DNA from: Eoetvoesia sp035555955
Lineage (GTDB): Bacteria > Pseudomonadota > Gammaproteobacteria > Burkholderiales > Burkholderiaceae_B
Direction: 5' to 3'
Assembly (NCBI RefSeq): GCF_035555955.1
Contig: NZ_DATMGA010000066.1
Location: 124,001 to 188,000, forward strand
Length of the DNA stretch: 64,000 nt
Both the position numbers and the translations under genes were made by a program. The notes beneath the pieces are model-generated. The model made no database searches. It had not been told where the DNA came from and saw only the letters and a list, made by a program, of their open reading frames with translations. This document shows, piece by piece, positions 26,972-36,673 of this stretch; positions within the stretch are counted from its first letter, which is position 1; every line of letters begins with the position of its first letter.

Positions 26972-27735
26972 GCGCGGCGCTGCTGGAGGTTCGCGGGTTG
27001 AGCATGAGTTTCGGCGGGCTGCGGGCCGTCGAGAACATCGCTCTGGACGTCGCAGCCGACGAAGTCTTTGCCGTCATCGGCCCCAACGGGGCGGGCAAGA
27101 CCACGGTTTTCAATTGCATCAGCGGTTTCTACAAGCCCGGTTCGGGCCGCGTGCGGCTCGACGGCAAGGACGTAAGCGGCCTGCCCAGCCATAAAATGGC
27201 GCGCAAGGGCCTGGTGCGCACGTTCCAGAGCCCGCGTCTGTTCAAGAAGCTGACCGTGCTGGAAAACCTTCTGGTGGCCCAGCACCAGCATTTGCAGACG
27301 GCGCTTCTGCCCGGCTTTTTCACCATGCCGTCGTACCGCCGGGCGGAAAAGGCGGCGCTAGATGCCGCGCACCAATGGCTGGACTTCATGGAGCTGGGCG
27401 CCTACGCGGACCGTCCCTCCAGCCAGTTGCCGTACGGGCATCAGCGCAAGCTTGAAATCGCGCGCTGCATGGCCGCGGGGCCGCGCGTGCTGTTGCTGGA
27501 CGAACCGGCGGCGGGGCTCAATCCCAGCGAAAAGCGGGAACTGCAGCAGCTCATCCTGCAGCTGCGCGCGCAGTTCGGCATTGCGATTCTCTTCATCGAG
27601 CACGATATGAGCATGGTCATGGGCATCTCCGACCGCATCCTGGTCATGGATCGCGGACAAGCCATAGCCTGCGGCGCGCCCGACGAAGTACGCGCGAACC
27701 CCCGGGTGATCAAGGCCTATCTGGGGGATGAATAG
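26968..27735 (+). CDS. livG: Branched-chain amino acid ABC transporter ATPase LivG
   Basis: A 255-residue ABC ATPase. Walker A is GPNGAGKTT, followed by the LivG-type insertion VRTFQSPRLFKKLTVLENLL. The signature position is the degenerate LPYGHQRKLEIAR seen in LivG proteins, Walker B is LLLDEPAAGLNPSE, and the switch His is in FIEHDMSMV. The ATG overlaps the livM stop. livF follows with no gap. Confidence 0.94.
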   Translation: MSAALLEVRGLSMSFGGLRAVENIALDVAADEVFAVIGPNGAGKTTVFNCISGFYKPGSGRVRLDGKDVSGLPSHKMARKGLVRTFQSPRLFKKLTVLENLLVAQHQHLQTALLPGFFTMPSYRRAEKAALDAAHQWLDFMELGAYADRPSSQLPYGHQRKLEIARCMAAGPRVLLLDEPAAGLNPSEKRELQQLILQLRAQFGIAILFIEHDMSMVMGISDRILVMDRGQAIACGAPDEVRANPRVIKAYLGDE

Positions 27736-28437
27736 ATGCTGAGGCTGGAACGCGTCCATACCCACTACGGCGCCATCAAGGCGCTGGACGATGTCAGCGT
27801 CGAAGTCAGGCGTGGCGAGATCGTGGCGCTGATCGGCGCCAACGGCGCGGGCAAAAGCACGCTGCTGATGACGGTTTGCGCCTCGCCCAGGGCAAGCCGG
27901 GGCAGGGTATGGTTCGAAGACGAGGACATTACCGCCTTGCCCACTTGTGAAATCATGCGTCGCGGCATTGCCGTGGCGCCCGAGGGAAGGCGGGTGTTTT
28001 CGCAATTGACGGTGCTCGAGAACCTGAGCATGGGCGGCTTCTTCCTGAACAAGCGGCAGCTCGCGCAGGGCCTGGACCATGTGCAGGGCCTTTTTCCCCG
28101 GCTGCTGGAAAGGTCCGGCCAGCGAGCCGGCACACTGTCGGGTGGCGAACAGCAAATGCTGGCCATAGGCCGGGCGCTGATGAGCCGGCCCAGGCTGCTG
28201 CTGCTCGACGAACCCACGCTGGGCCTGGCGCCCCTGGTCATCAACCAGATATTCGCCGCCGTCCGCCGTATCCGCGAAACCGGCGTAACCGTGCTCCTGG
28301 TCGAGCAGAACGCCGCCAAGGCGTTGCAGGCGGCGGATCGCGGCTATGTGCTCGAAACCGGCAAACTGGTTCTGGCCGACAGCTCCGCCAATCTGCTTGC
28401 CAACGAAGACGTCAAAAAAGCCTATCTGGGGGGATAG
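27736..28437 (+). CDS. livF: Branched-chain amino acid ABC transporter ATPase LivF
   Basis: A 233-residue ABC ATPase that pairs with LivG. Walker A is GANGAGKSTLLM, the signature LSGGEQQMLAIGRALMSRP is the LivF form, and Walker B is LLLDEPTLGLAP. ATG follows the livG stop codon directly. It closes the cassette; the next gene is on the other strand. Confidence 0.95.
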   Translation: MLRLERVHTHYGAIKALDDVSVEVRRGEIVALIGANGAGKSTLLMTVCASPRASRGRVWFEDEDITALPTCEIMRRGIAVAPEGRRVFSQLTVLENLSMGGFFLNKRQLAQGLDHVQGLFPRLLERSGQRAGTLSGGEQQMLAIGRALMSRPRLLLLDEPTLGLAPLVINQIFAAVRRIRETGVTVLLVEQNAAKALQAADRGYVLETGKLVLADSSANLLANEDVKKAYLGG

Positions 28438-28510
28438 GCTTTTCGAGGTTTGAAAATACCTGGAGCGGAACCTGGCTTCGGGGCGCGCGGGCCCCAAGGC
28501 TGGAAGCGCT

Positions 28511-29119
28511 TTATGCCAGACCTTGCTTCTTGAGCGCCGCCTGCACGCCGGCGTCGGCGTCCATGCGGTCGAAGAACGCCGAAAGATTGGGCTTGTCGGA
28601 GAAGTCCACCTGTTTGGCCTTGGCCCAGCGCAAGATAGTGTACAGATAGGGGTCGGCAATGGAACGGTTGCCGGCCTGGTATTGCTTGCCTTCCAGGTTC
28701 TTGTCGGCCACGCCGAAAAGAAACTGCACGCGATCGACCGATTTTTGCGTAAGGATATTTTGCACGGCGGGGTCTTCGCTGTACGAGGCGGCGCCGAAGA
28801 TCATCGAGAACGTGCGGTGCAGATCGGAATTGCAGAACGACAGCCAGCGGCGCACTTCGGCGCGCTCTTCGGGGGTTTTGCCATGCAGTCCCGTTTCGGG
28901 GTGTTTTTCGAGCAGGTATTCGACGATGGCGGGATTCTGGGTAAGGGTAAGCGAACCGTCGACCAGGACCGGAACCGATCCGACCGGATTCAATGCCAGA
29001 AATTCAGGGTTGCGCAAAGCCGTGCGCTCGACCAATTGCAGCTCGTAGGGCGTGCCTATCCATTCCAGCACGATTTGCGAGGCCAATGGGCAAGCGCCGG
29101 TCATGTAATAAAGTTTCAT
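28511..29119 (-). CDS. Glutathione S-transferase, beta-class-like
   Basis: A 202-residue cytoplasmic GST. The N-terminal thioredoxin-fold part begins MKLYYMTGACPLASQIVLEW, with a Cys at position 10 where beta-class GSTs have their catalytic Cys. The cis-Pro block NPVGSVPVLVDG and SNAIL-type Gln-Asn-Pro (TLTQNPAIVEYL) bind glutathione. The C-terminal helical domain has the usual N-capping region (SIADPYLYTILRWA). It is a single gene, divergent from the SDR that follows. Confidence 0.9.
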   Translation of the reverse strand: MKLYYMTGACPLASQIVLEWIGTPYELQLVERTALRNPEFLALNPVGSVPVLVDGSLTLTQNPAIVEYLLEKHPETGLHGKTPEERAEVRRWLSFCNSDLHRTFSMIFGAASYSEDPAVQNILTQKSVDRVQFLFGVADKNLEGKQYQAGNRSIADPYLYTILRWAKAKQVDFSDKPNLSAFFDRMDADAGVQAALKKQGLA

Positions 29120-29286
29120 TCCTCTTCCTTCTTGATGAGATTGTCCAGATTGAACAGCAAAGCTCCAATTCTATCCCCTGACGCTCTGTTAACATAATCC
29201 AGGTACCGGACGCCGATCAAGCACCGCCGTCCACCCAGCTTTCCACGCGCCTGCGGCGCAACCCGATTCAACAGGCTCGAACCAAC

Positions 29287-30057
29287 ATGGACGCACCGGA
29301 CTTTTCTTTACGCGGCAAACTGGCCCTGATCACGGGCTCCGCGCAGGGACTGGGCTTTTCCATCGCGCAAGCCTACGCCGCCAGCGGCGCCAGCGTCATC
29401 ATCAACGGACGCGATGAGCAGCGTGTCAACGGCGCCGTCGAACGCCTGGCCAGCCAAGGGTTTAGCGCCTATCCGCTGGTCATGGACATCGGCCGCCTGC
29501 GCGAGCAGCAGGATCACTATAAAAAAATCCAGGACGAGCGGGGGACGCCCGACATCCTGGTCAACAACGTCGGCGTGCGCATCCGCAAATCCCTGGCCCA
29601 GGCCAGCCTCGATGAAATTCTCGAACTCATCAATATCGACCTGGTGGCGGGCGTGCAGTTGTCGAAGCTTGCGGCGCAGGCCATGGCGGACAGCGGCATT
29701 GCCGGCCGCATCATTACCCTGACGTCGATTGCCGGGCAATTGGCGCGTCCCGGCGACGCCATCTATCCGGTCGCCAAGCAAGGACTGACGGGCCTGGTCC
29801 GGGCGCTGGCGGTCGAGTTCGGCAAGCACGGCATCACCAGCAACGGCATAGCTCCCGGAACCTTCGTCACCGAGACCAACCAGAGCCTGGCCGCCGACCC
29901 GGTTCGCGGGCCGGCCGTGGCGGCCCGCAATCCGCTTGGGCGCTGGGGACAGCCCCATGAAATTGCCGGAGCCGCCGTTTTCCTGGCGTCTCCCGCCGCC
30001 TCGTACGTCAACGGGCACATCCTGGTCGTCGACGGCGGTTTTTCCATTACGTTCTGA
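29287..30057 (+). CDS. Short-chain dehydrogenase/reductase (gluconate 5-dehydrogenase-like)
   Basis: A 256-residue classical SDR. The coenzyme motif is TGSAQGLGFSIAQAY, and INGRDEQR suggests NADP(H). The usual NNAG appears as NNVG (LVNNVGVRIRK). The catalytic Ser is in LTSIAGQLA and the YxxxK in YPVAKQGLTGL. The C-terminus has FLASPAASYVNGHILVVDGG, as in gluconate 5-dehydrogenases and 3-ketoacyl reductases. The exact substrate is unknown. It ends seven bases before the Epd-like gene and probably shares its transcript. Confidence 0.85.
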   Translation: MDAPDFSLRGKLALITGSAQGLGFSIAQAYAASGASVIINGRDEQRVNGAVERLASQGFSAYPLVMDIGRLREQQDHYKKIQDERGTPDILVNNVGVRIRKSLAQASLDEILELINIDLVAGVQLSKLAAQAMADSGIAGRIITLTSIAGQLARPGDAIYPVAKQGLTGLVRALAVEFGKHGITSNGIAPGTFVTETNQSLAADPVRGPAVAARNPLGRWGQPHEIAGAAVFLASPAASYVNGHILVVDGGFSITF

Positions 30058-30064
30058 GTTTTAC

Positions 30065-31117
30065 ATGACTACTCCCGTTCGCCTGGCCATCAATGGTTAC
30101 GGCCGCATCGGCCGCTGCTTTCTGCGAGCCCTTTACGAGTCTCCCTTCAAGGACAAATTCCGCATCGTCGCCATCAACGAGCCGGCCGACCTGGCCAGCA
30201 TGGCATACCTGACGCGCTTCGACTCCACGCACGGCGTCTTTCACGGTTCGGTGGAGCAGGGCACGGATTGCCTGATCGTGAACGGTGAAACGGTGCGGGT
30301 CACGCATGCGTCGGAACCCGAAGAGGTCGACTGGCGCGGCCTGGGCATCGACATGCTGGTCGAATGCTCCGGCCGCTATGGGGCGCGCGACGAATTGACC
30401 CGGTTCCTCAAGGCGGGCTGCCCGCGCGTGCTGCTTTCGCATCCCGGCAACAGCGCCGCCGACATCGATTTCACCATGGTCTACGGCATCAACCACCACG
30501 GCCTTTCGGGCGGCGAACAACTGGTGTCCAACGCCTCGTGCACGACCAACGCCATAGTTCCGGTGCTCAAATTGCTGGACGAATCGTTCGGTATCGAGCA
30601 GGCCAGCCTCACCACGCTGCACTCCGTCATGAACGACCAACCTCTCATCGACGGCTACCACAGCTCGGACCTTCGCCGCACAAGATCGGCCATGCAGTCC
30701 ATCGTTCCCGTGTCCACCGGACTTGCCCGTGGCGTCGAGCGCCTGCTGCCCCAACTGGCCGGCCGGGTGCAGGCCAAGGCCATCCGGGTTCCGACGCTCA
30801 ATGTCTCGGCCATCGACCTGATGGTCAATCTGGGCGGCAACGTCACGACGGCAGGCCTGAACGCGCTGATGATGGAAGCGGCCAACGCCAGTCCAGGCCT
30901 GGCCGGCTATTCCGACAACCCCCATGCTTCGGTGGATTTCAACCACAATCCGTGCTCATTCATCATCGACGGCAGCCAGACCCGGGTCAATGGCAGCCGC
31001 TTTGCCAATCTGTTCGTGTGGTTCGATAATGAGTGGGGCTTCGTCAACCGCATGCTGGACGCCGCCGCAGCCTGGTCGGCGAAGCTCCCGGCGGGTGCCC
31101 AAACGCATGCCCGGTAA
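30065..31117 (+). CDS. Erythrose-4-phosphate dehydrogenase-like enzyme (GAPDH superfamily)
   Basis: A 350-residue NAD-dependent aldehyde phosphate dehydrogenase. The N-terminus RLAINGYGRIGRCFLRALYE binds NAD, and the catalytic Cys is in SNASCTTNAIVP. Several stretches resemble E. coli Epd more than GapA: IVAINEPADLASMAYL, LLSHPGNSAADIDF, HSVMNDQPLIDGYH and DLRRTRSAMQSIVPVSTGLARG. Epd feeds 4-phosphoerythronate to vitamin B6 synthesis. Many betaproteobacterial homologues are simply labelled GAPDH, so the distinction is an inference from motif similarity. The protein has about ten extra C-terminal residues. Confidence 0.72.
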   Translation: MTTPVRLAINGYGRIGRCFLRALYESPFKDKFRIVAINEPADLASMAYLTRFDSTHGVFHGSVEQGTDCLIVNGETVRVTHASEPEEVDWRGLGIDMLVECSGRYGARDELTRFLKAGCPRVLLSHPGNSAADIDFTMVYGINHHGLSGGEQLVSNASCTTNAIVPVLKLLDESFGIEQASLTTLHSVMNDQPLIDGYHSSDLRRTRSAMQSIVPVSTGLARGVERLLPQLAGRVQAKAIRVPTLNVSAIDLMVNLGGNVTTAGLNALMMEAANASPGLAGYSDNPHASVDFNHNPCSFIIDGSQTRVNGSRFANLFVWFDNEWGFVNRMLDAAAAWSAKLPAGAQTHAR

Positions 31118-31219
31118 TCCTTTCGACAGGCGGGTTACTCGCTTGGGGATCTGCCGCCTGGCGTATAGTTGACGGTAAATCCGGACATCGGCTTCTTAAA
31201 TCGGCACAAGGAAATTGTC

Positions 31220-32617
<1,398 letters not shown>

Positions 32618-32682
32618 CCCCGGCGCCACCGCTCCCCCCGCGAGGGCATTCACCCATGTGAACTTTGCACAAGAGGTAAACC

Positions 32683-33069
32683 ATGAACCGTCGCTTCCAT
32701 ATTCAAATCCGTCGGGCTTACGAGGCACCGCAGGACAGCGACGGTTTTCGTGTCTTCGTCGACCGGCTCTGGCCGCGGGGGCTTTCCAAGGAAAAGTTCA
32801 AGTTCGACCTATGGTGCAAGGATCTGGCGCCCACGCCGGCGTTGCGGACCTGGTTCGGCCACAAGGTGGAGAATTGGCAGGGCTTTCGCGAAAGCTACGA
32901 ACAAGAGCTGCGAACTCCCGAGCAAAAAGAGCGCATGCGCGAAGTGGGCGCCCAAAGCCCGAAATCCACCATCACCCTGGTCTACGGCGCCAAAGACCCC
33001 GAGCACAATCAAGCCGTGATTCTCGCCGCCGAAATGCAGCGCGTGCTCAACGCCGCGGCAAAAAAATAG
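32683..33069 (+). CDS. DUF488 family protein (YeaO-like)
   Basis: A 128-residue cytoplasmic protein. IQIRRAYEAPQDSDGFRVFVDRLWPRGL at the N-terminus and WFGHKVENWQGFRESY are family hallmarks; the first is conserved in YeaO-type DUF488 proteins. No biochemical role is established for the family. A good ribosome-binding site (AGAGG) precedes the ATG. The fold-back element begins 43 bases after its stop codon. Confidence 0.85.
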   Translation: MNRRFHIQIRRAYEAPQDSDGFRVFVDRLWPRGLSKEKFKFDLWCKDLAPTPALRTWFGHKVENWQGFRESYEQELRTPEQKERMREVGAQSPKSTITLVYGAKDPEHNQAVILAAEMQRVLNAAAKK

Positions 33070-33111
33070 CATTTCAAATTCGAGGCGGGGCGTCCGAAGG
33101 ACTATACTGGT

Positions 33112-33383
33112 CTAGGGCCTGTTAACCCATATTAAGGAGATCGCGTTGGGGCTGAAACCGGCTGAACGCCAGGCGCCTCCCGCAGCAAGGCTCAATGCCT
33201 TGCGAGGAGAGGTAACGCCGCGAGCGGCCGGTTTCAGCCCCAACCCTGCGGGAAGCCATGAAAAAACCGCCGGCTCGGCGTTGCCGGGCTTGTCCGTATC
33301 GACATACGCGCTGCGCCCGGCGCCTGGATCCGTCAGATTTTTCATGGCTTCGCGACTCCTTAATATGGGTTAATAGGCCCTAG
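33112..33383. mobile_element. MITE-like fold-back element with long terminal inverted repeats
   Basis: The left end (33112-33145) and the right end (33351-33383) are inverted copies that differ by one base and one insertion, and both outer tips read CTAG. Between them are two more hairpins placed end to end. Arm A has a perfect 17-base stem (33146-33162 with 33227-33243) capped by GCAAGGC/GCCTTGC (33185-33203). Arm B has a perfect 14-base stem (33252-33265 with 33338-33351) containing GCCGGGC/GCCCGGC and CGTAT/ATACG. The whole unit can fold as a Y-shaped three-way junction. No transposase is present. CTAG on both sides could be a target duplication. Each end carries AAGGAG pointing inward, and an open frame follows on each strand (33146-33373 plus, 33112-33345 minus). 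I do not call these genes. Confidence 0.65.
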
Positions 33384-33401
33384 GGCCTGTTAACAGGCCC
33401 T
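33382..33401. repeat. 20-base perfect palindrome, copy 1
   Basis: AGGGCCTGTTAACAGGCCCT is self-complementary over all 20 bases and abuts the right end of the fold-back element. Its left half is the same sequence as the first bases of the element's left end (GGGCCTGTTAAC). A second copy lies at 40262-40283. Confidence 0.85.
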
Positions 33402-33448
33402 GAATACGGCATGGTCGGGGCCGCGCCGTAAAACATAAGGAGCCCGAT

Positions 33449-34816
33449 ATGTTCAGGGTACTCCGGCAAGTCGTCCAGGCACGTCGCGCCGTGGCAATTC
33501 TTTGTTTCGCGGCGATTGGCGCCGGCGCGGCGCTATTGGGCGCGGCGGGCGCCAAGGCGCTTGCCCAATCCAGCCAGCCCGTAGTTGTCGATCTGCGTGT
33601 CGACGGCATCATCAGCCCGGCCAGCGCCGGCTTCATTACCCAGGGCATTTCGCAGGCCGCCAGCGACAAGGCGGCCCTGGTGGTCATTCAACTGGATACG
33701 CCGGGCGGCCTCGACACTTCCATGCGCACCATCGTGCAGGCCATTCTGGCGTCGCCCGTGCCCGTCGCCACCTTCGTCAGTCCCGGCGGCGCCCGCGCGG
33801 CCAGCGCCGGCACCTTCATCCTGTATGCCAGCCACATTGCGGCCATGACGCCCGCCAGCAACCTGGGCGCGGCTTCTCCGGTGCAGATCGGCGGGCTGTC
33901 GCCCGCCTCCGGCCACGACACCATGAGCACCAAGATCGCCAACGATGCCGTCGCCTACATACGCAGCCTGGCGCAATTGCGGGGACGAAACATCCAGTTC
34001 GCCGAAAGCGCGGTGCGGGATGCGGCCAGCATGACGGCCAGCGACGCCTTGAAGAACAATGTCATCGACGTCGTCGCCGGTAATCTCGACGAACTGCTCG
34101 CCAAGGTAGACGGGCGGGAGATCAAGCTTGCGCAAGGTTCCGTCGTGCTGCATACCCGCGATGCGCGGATCGTGCATGAGACGCCGGGCTGGCGCAGCCA
34201 GTTGCTGGCCCTTATCGCCAATCCGCAGGTGGCCTTGGTGTTGCTGATGGCGGGCATCTACGGCTTGTTCTACGAGTTCATCAACCCGGGCCTGGCCTTG
34301 CCGGGCGTGGCGGGTCTTATTTGCCTGCTGCTGGGCCTGTACGCATTCCAGTTGCTGCCGGTCAACTGGACCGGCGTAGCCTTGCTGGGATTGGGCATCT
34401 CGCTGATGGTGGCCGAGGCCTTCCTGCCCAGTTTCGGGATAGTCGGCGCGGGCGGCGTTGTCGCCTTCATCCTGGGTGGGCTGTTTCTGACCGACACCGG
34501 CGTGCCAGGATACGATCTGTCTTTGCCTTTTCTTGCCGCCGTGGCGCTATGCAGCGCGGCCTTCCTGATCATTGTGGGCACGGTGGCCGCGCGGGCCCAT
34601 AAACGCCCCGTCGTCAGCGGCCGCGAAGACATGCTCGGAAAGGAGGGCATCGTGTCCGCCGCCGGCCACGATGCCGTCTATGCCGACATCCAGGGCGAAA
34701 GCTGGCGGGTTCGCCATGAGGAACCCCTGGCTCCGGGCGATCGTGTGCGCGTCACGGGCATCGAAGGCCTGACACTGCTGGTCGAACGCGCACGGACAGA
34801 TCGCAAGCAAGACTGA
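33449..34816 (+). CDS. NfeD-family membrane-bound serine protease (ClpP class, long form)
   Basis: A 455-residue long-form NfeD protein. The N-terminal signal anchor is followed by a ClpP-like protease domain with LDTPGGLDTSMR, and the nucleophile Ser119 lies in GGARAASAGTFI. Four or more membrane helices come next (about residues 245-380), then a short C-terminal OB-fold domain (GKEGIVSAA to GLTLLVER). Archaeal relatives cleave stomatin tails. The slipin gene directly downstream fits that partnership. The start has a good AAGGAG site. Confidence 0.9.
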   Translation: MFRVLRQVVQARRAVAILCFAAIGAGAALLGAAGAKALAQSSQPVVVDLRVDGIISPASAGFITQGISQAASDKAALVVIQLDTPGGLDTSMRTIVQAILASPVPVATFVSPGGARAASAGTFILYASHIAAMTPASNLGAASPVQIGGLSPASGHDTMSTKIANDAVAYIRSLAQLRGRNIQFAESAVRDAASMTASDALKNNVIDVVAGNLDELLAKVDGREIKLAQGSVVLHTRDARIVHETPGWRSQLLALIANPQVALVLLMAGIYGLFYEFINPGLALPGVAGLICLLLGLYAFQLLPVNWTGVALLGLGISLMVAEAFLPSFGIVGAGGVVAFILGGLFLTDTGVPGYDLSLPFLAAVALCSAAFLIIVGTVAARAHKRPVVSGREDMLGKEGIVSAAGHDAVYADIQGESWRVRHEEPLAPGDRVRVTGIEGLTLLVERARTDRKQD

Positions 34817-34867
34817 AACCGTTTCAACTTTGCCGGGGCAACGCCGTGGCATCAAGGAGGATCCCAA

Positions 34868-35716
34868 ATGCTCTACAGCCTATATAGCCTGAACATCGGT
34901 TTTCTTACCGTCATCGTCATCGTCCTGATCATCGTGCTCAATGCTTTGAAGGTGCTGCGCGAATACCAGCGCGGCGTCATCTTCACCTTGGGACGCTTCA
35001 GCAAGGTCAAGGGCCCGGGCCTGATATTCGTCATTCCCGGCATCCAGCAGATGGTACGGGTAGACCTGCGGGTGGTGACCATGGACGTTCCCAGCCAGGA
35101 CGTCATTTCGCACGACAACGTTTCGGTCAAGGTCAATGCGGTTCTGTATTTCCGGGTCATTTCGCCCGAAAAGGCCATTATCCAGGTCGAGCGCTACCTG
35201 GAGGCCACCAGCCAGCTTGCGCAGACCACGCTTCGCGCGGTGCTGGGCAAGCACGAGCTGGACGAAATGCTGTCCGAGCGCGAAAAGCTGAACCTGGACG
35301 TGCAGAAAATACTCGACGAACAGACCAATTCGTGGGGCATCAAGGTTACCAACGTCGAGATCAAGCACATCGACCTGAATGAAAACATGATCCGCGCCAT
35401 TGCGCGCCAGGCCGAAGCCGAGCGAGAGCGGCGCGCCAAGGTCATACATGCCGAAGGTGAAAAGCAGGCGGCGCAGGCCCTGATGGAAGCCGCCGAAACG
35501 CTGGCGCTCCAGCCGTCGGCCATGCAACTGCGCTATCTGCAAACCCTGACCCAGGTTGCGGGCGACAAGACGTCGACCCTGGTCTTTCCCGTGCCCATCG
35601 ATCTGCTGACGAACTTCATGGGCCATGGCGCAACGCCAAGCGTGCCGCCAGCGCCGCCCGCCGCGCCGGGAACTCCGAAACCCGATCTGCCGCCCCGCAT
35701 CGATCCGGTCGCCTGA
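34868..35716 (+). CDS. Slipin (stomatin/SPFH-domain membrane protein)
   Basis: A 282-residue protein with one N-terminal membrane hairpin or helix (FLTVIVIVLIIVLNAL) and an SPFH domain: EYQRGVIFTLGRF, GPGLIFVIPGIQQMVRVDLR, and EAERERRAKVIHAEGEKQAA in the coiled-coil part. The C-terminal tail is Pro-rich (PPAPPAAPGTPKPDLPP), and the region FPVPIDLL is the kind of hydrophobic segment NfeD proteases cut in archaeal stomatins. It follows the NfeD gene by 51 bases with a strong AAGGAGG site, so both should be co-expressed. It may organise membrane microdomains. Confidence 0.92.
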   Translation: MLYSLYSLNIGFLTVIVIVLIIVLNALKVLREYQRGVIFTLGRFSKVKGPGLIFVIPGIQQMVRVDLRVVTMDVPSQDVISHDNVSVKVNAVLYFRVISPEKAIIQVERYLEATSQLAQTTLRAVLGKHELDEMLSEREKLNLDVQKILDEQTNSWGIKVTNVEIKHIDLNENMIRAIARQAEAERERRAKVIHAEGEKQAAQALMEAAETLALQPSAMQLRYLQTLTQVAGDKTSTLVFPVPIDLLTNFMGHGATPSVPPAPPAAPGTPKPDLPPRIDPVA

Positions 35717-35792
35717 GGGGTTTCTGCTTCCAGATTGGATCAAATCATCCGGATTTGTCATCGAAGATTTCATGCTCACGCCGAACGCGGAT

Positions 35793-35812
35793 GGTCGCGC
35801 TGCGGCGCGACC
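35793..35812 (+). other. Perfect hairpin between slipin and DUF347 genes
   Basis: GGTCGCGC (35793-35800) and GCGCGACC (35805-35812) enclose the tetraloop TGCG. No T-run follows, so it is a poor terminator. It lies 65 bases before the DUF347 start and may be part of that leader. I could not match it to a known riboswitch. Confidence 0.4.
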
Positions 35813-35877
35813 TATGTCTGGGCTAAGTTTGGCTCGCTAAACTTTCCACACGTTTATCTTCAAGGCTGGAAGTAAAA

Positions 35878-36645
35878 ATGACTGGCTCTTCATCCCCGAC
35901 TGCCTCCTGGTCGAGCAAAGTCCCCGAGGTGGTGCTTTCGTTCTGGATCATCAAGATTGCGGCGACAACGCTTGGCGAAACCGGCGGAGACGCCGTTTCG
36001 ATGTCGATGAATCTTGGCTATCTGGTAGGCACGGCTATTTTCGGAGCGATATTTCTCGCAATGGTTTACATGCAGATCAAGTCCAAAAGTTTTCGGCCGT
36101 TCTGCTATTGGGCCACGATTATCGCCACCACGACGGTAGGTACGACCCTGGCTGATTTCGCGGACAGATCGTTGGGCATTGGGTACGCGGGCGGCTCGGC
36201 CCTGCTGCTGGTTTTGCTGCTTGGTTCGCTGTTCGTATGGTTTCGCACCCTTGGATCTGTCTCGGTAAACACCATCTGCTCGCCAAAGGCGGAAGTGTTC
36301 TACTGGGTGACCATCATGTTTTCCCAGACCTTGGGTACCGCGCTGGGCGATTGGACGGCCGACACAGCCGGGTTAGGCTATACCGGCGCGGCCGTTGTAT
36401 TCGGATCGATGCTGGTATTGGTCGTCGTGGTTTACTATTTGACCGACATATCGAAAACCTTGCTTTTCTGGGCGGCATTTGTCCTGACCCGGCCGCTTGG
36501 CGCAGTGCTTGGCGATTTTCTCGATAAGCCGCTCGATGCGGGTGGCCTGGCGCTAAGCCGTTACTTTGCATCCGCGGCGCTTCTGGCTTTTATTCTGGTC
36601 GCCATCGCGTTGTTCCGACAACATGCGGCCAGAACGGCGCATTGA
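35878..36645 (+). CDS. DUF347/COG4705 polytopic membrane protein
   Basis: A 255-residue inner-membrane protein built from four repeats, each a pair of helices carrying a similar motif: KIAATTLGETGGDAVS, TTTVGTTLADFADRS, SQTLGTALGDWTADT and TRPLGAVLGDFLDKP. The repeated TxG(T/E)xxxD pattern with acidic and Thr/Gly residues inside the membrane suggests transport, but no substrate is known to me. A response regulator and a sensor kinase follow at once on the same strand, so this protein may be their target. Confidence 0.82.
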   Translation: MTGSSSPTASWSSKVPEVVLSFWIIKIAATTLGETGGDAVSMSMNLGYLVGTAIFGAIFLAMVYMQIKSKSFRPFCYWATIIATTTVGTTLADFADRSLGIGYAGGSALLLVLLLGSLFVWFRTLGSVSVNTICSPKAEVFYWVTIMFSQTLGTALGDWTADTAGLGYTGAAVVFGSMLVLVVVVYYLTDISKTLLFWAAFVLTRPLGAVLGDFLDKPLDAGGLALSRYFASAALLAFILVAIALFRQHAARTAH

Positions 36646-36673
36646 GTTTAATCTTCATCGTACGAGGTGGCGG

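Noticed and set aside
33112..33373. Two small open frames (75 and 77 codons) within the fold-back element as genes
   Set aside because: They have good ribosome-binding sites but consist of inverted-repeat sequence, so I report them in the finding and do not call them.
35717..35877. Manganese (yybP-ykoY) riboswitch before the DUF347 gene
   Set aside because: The conserved loop sequences of that class were not found.
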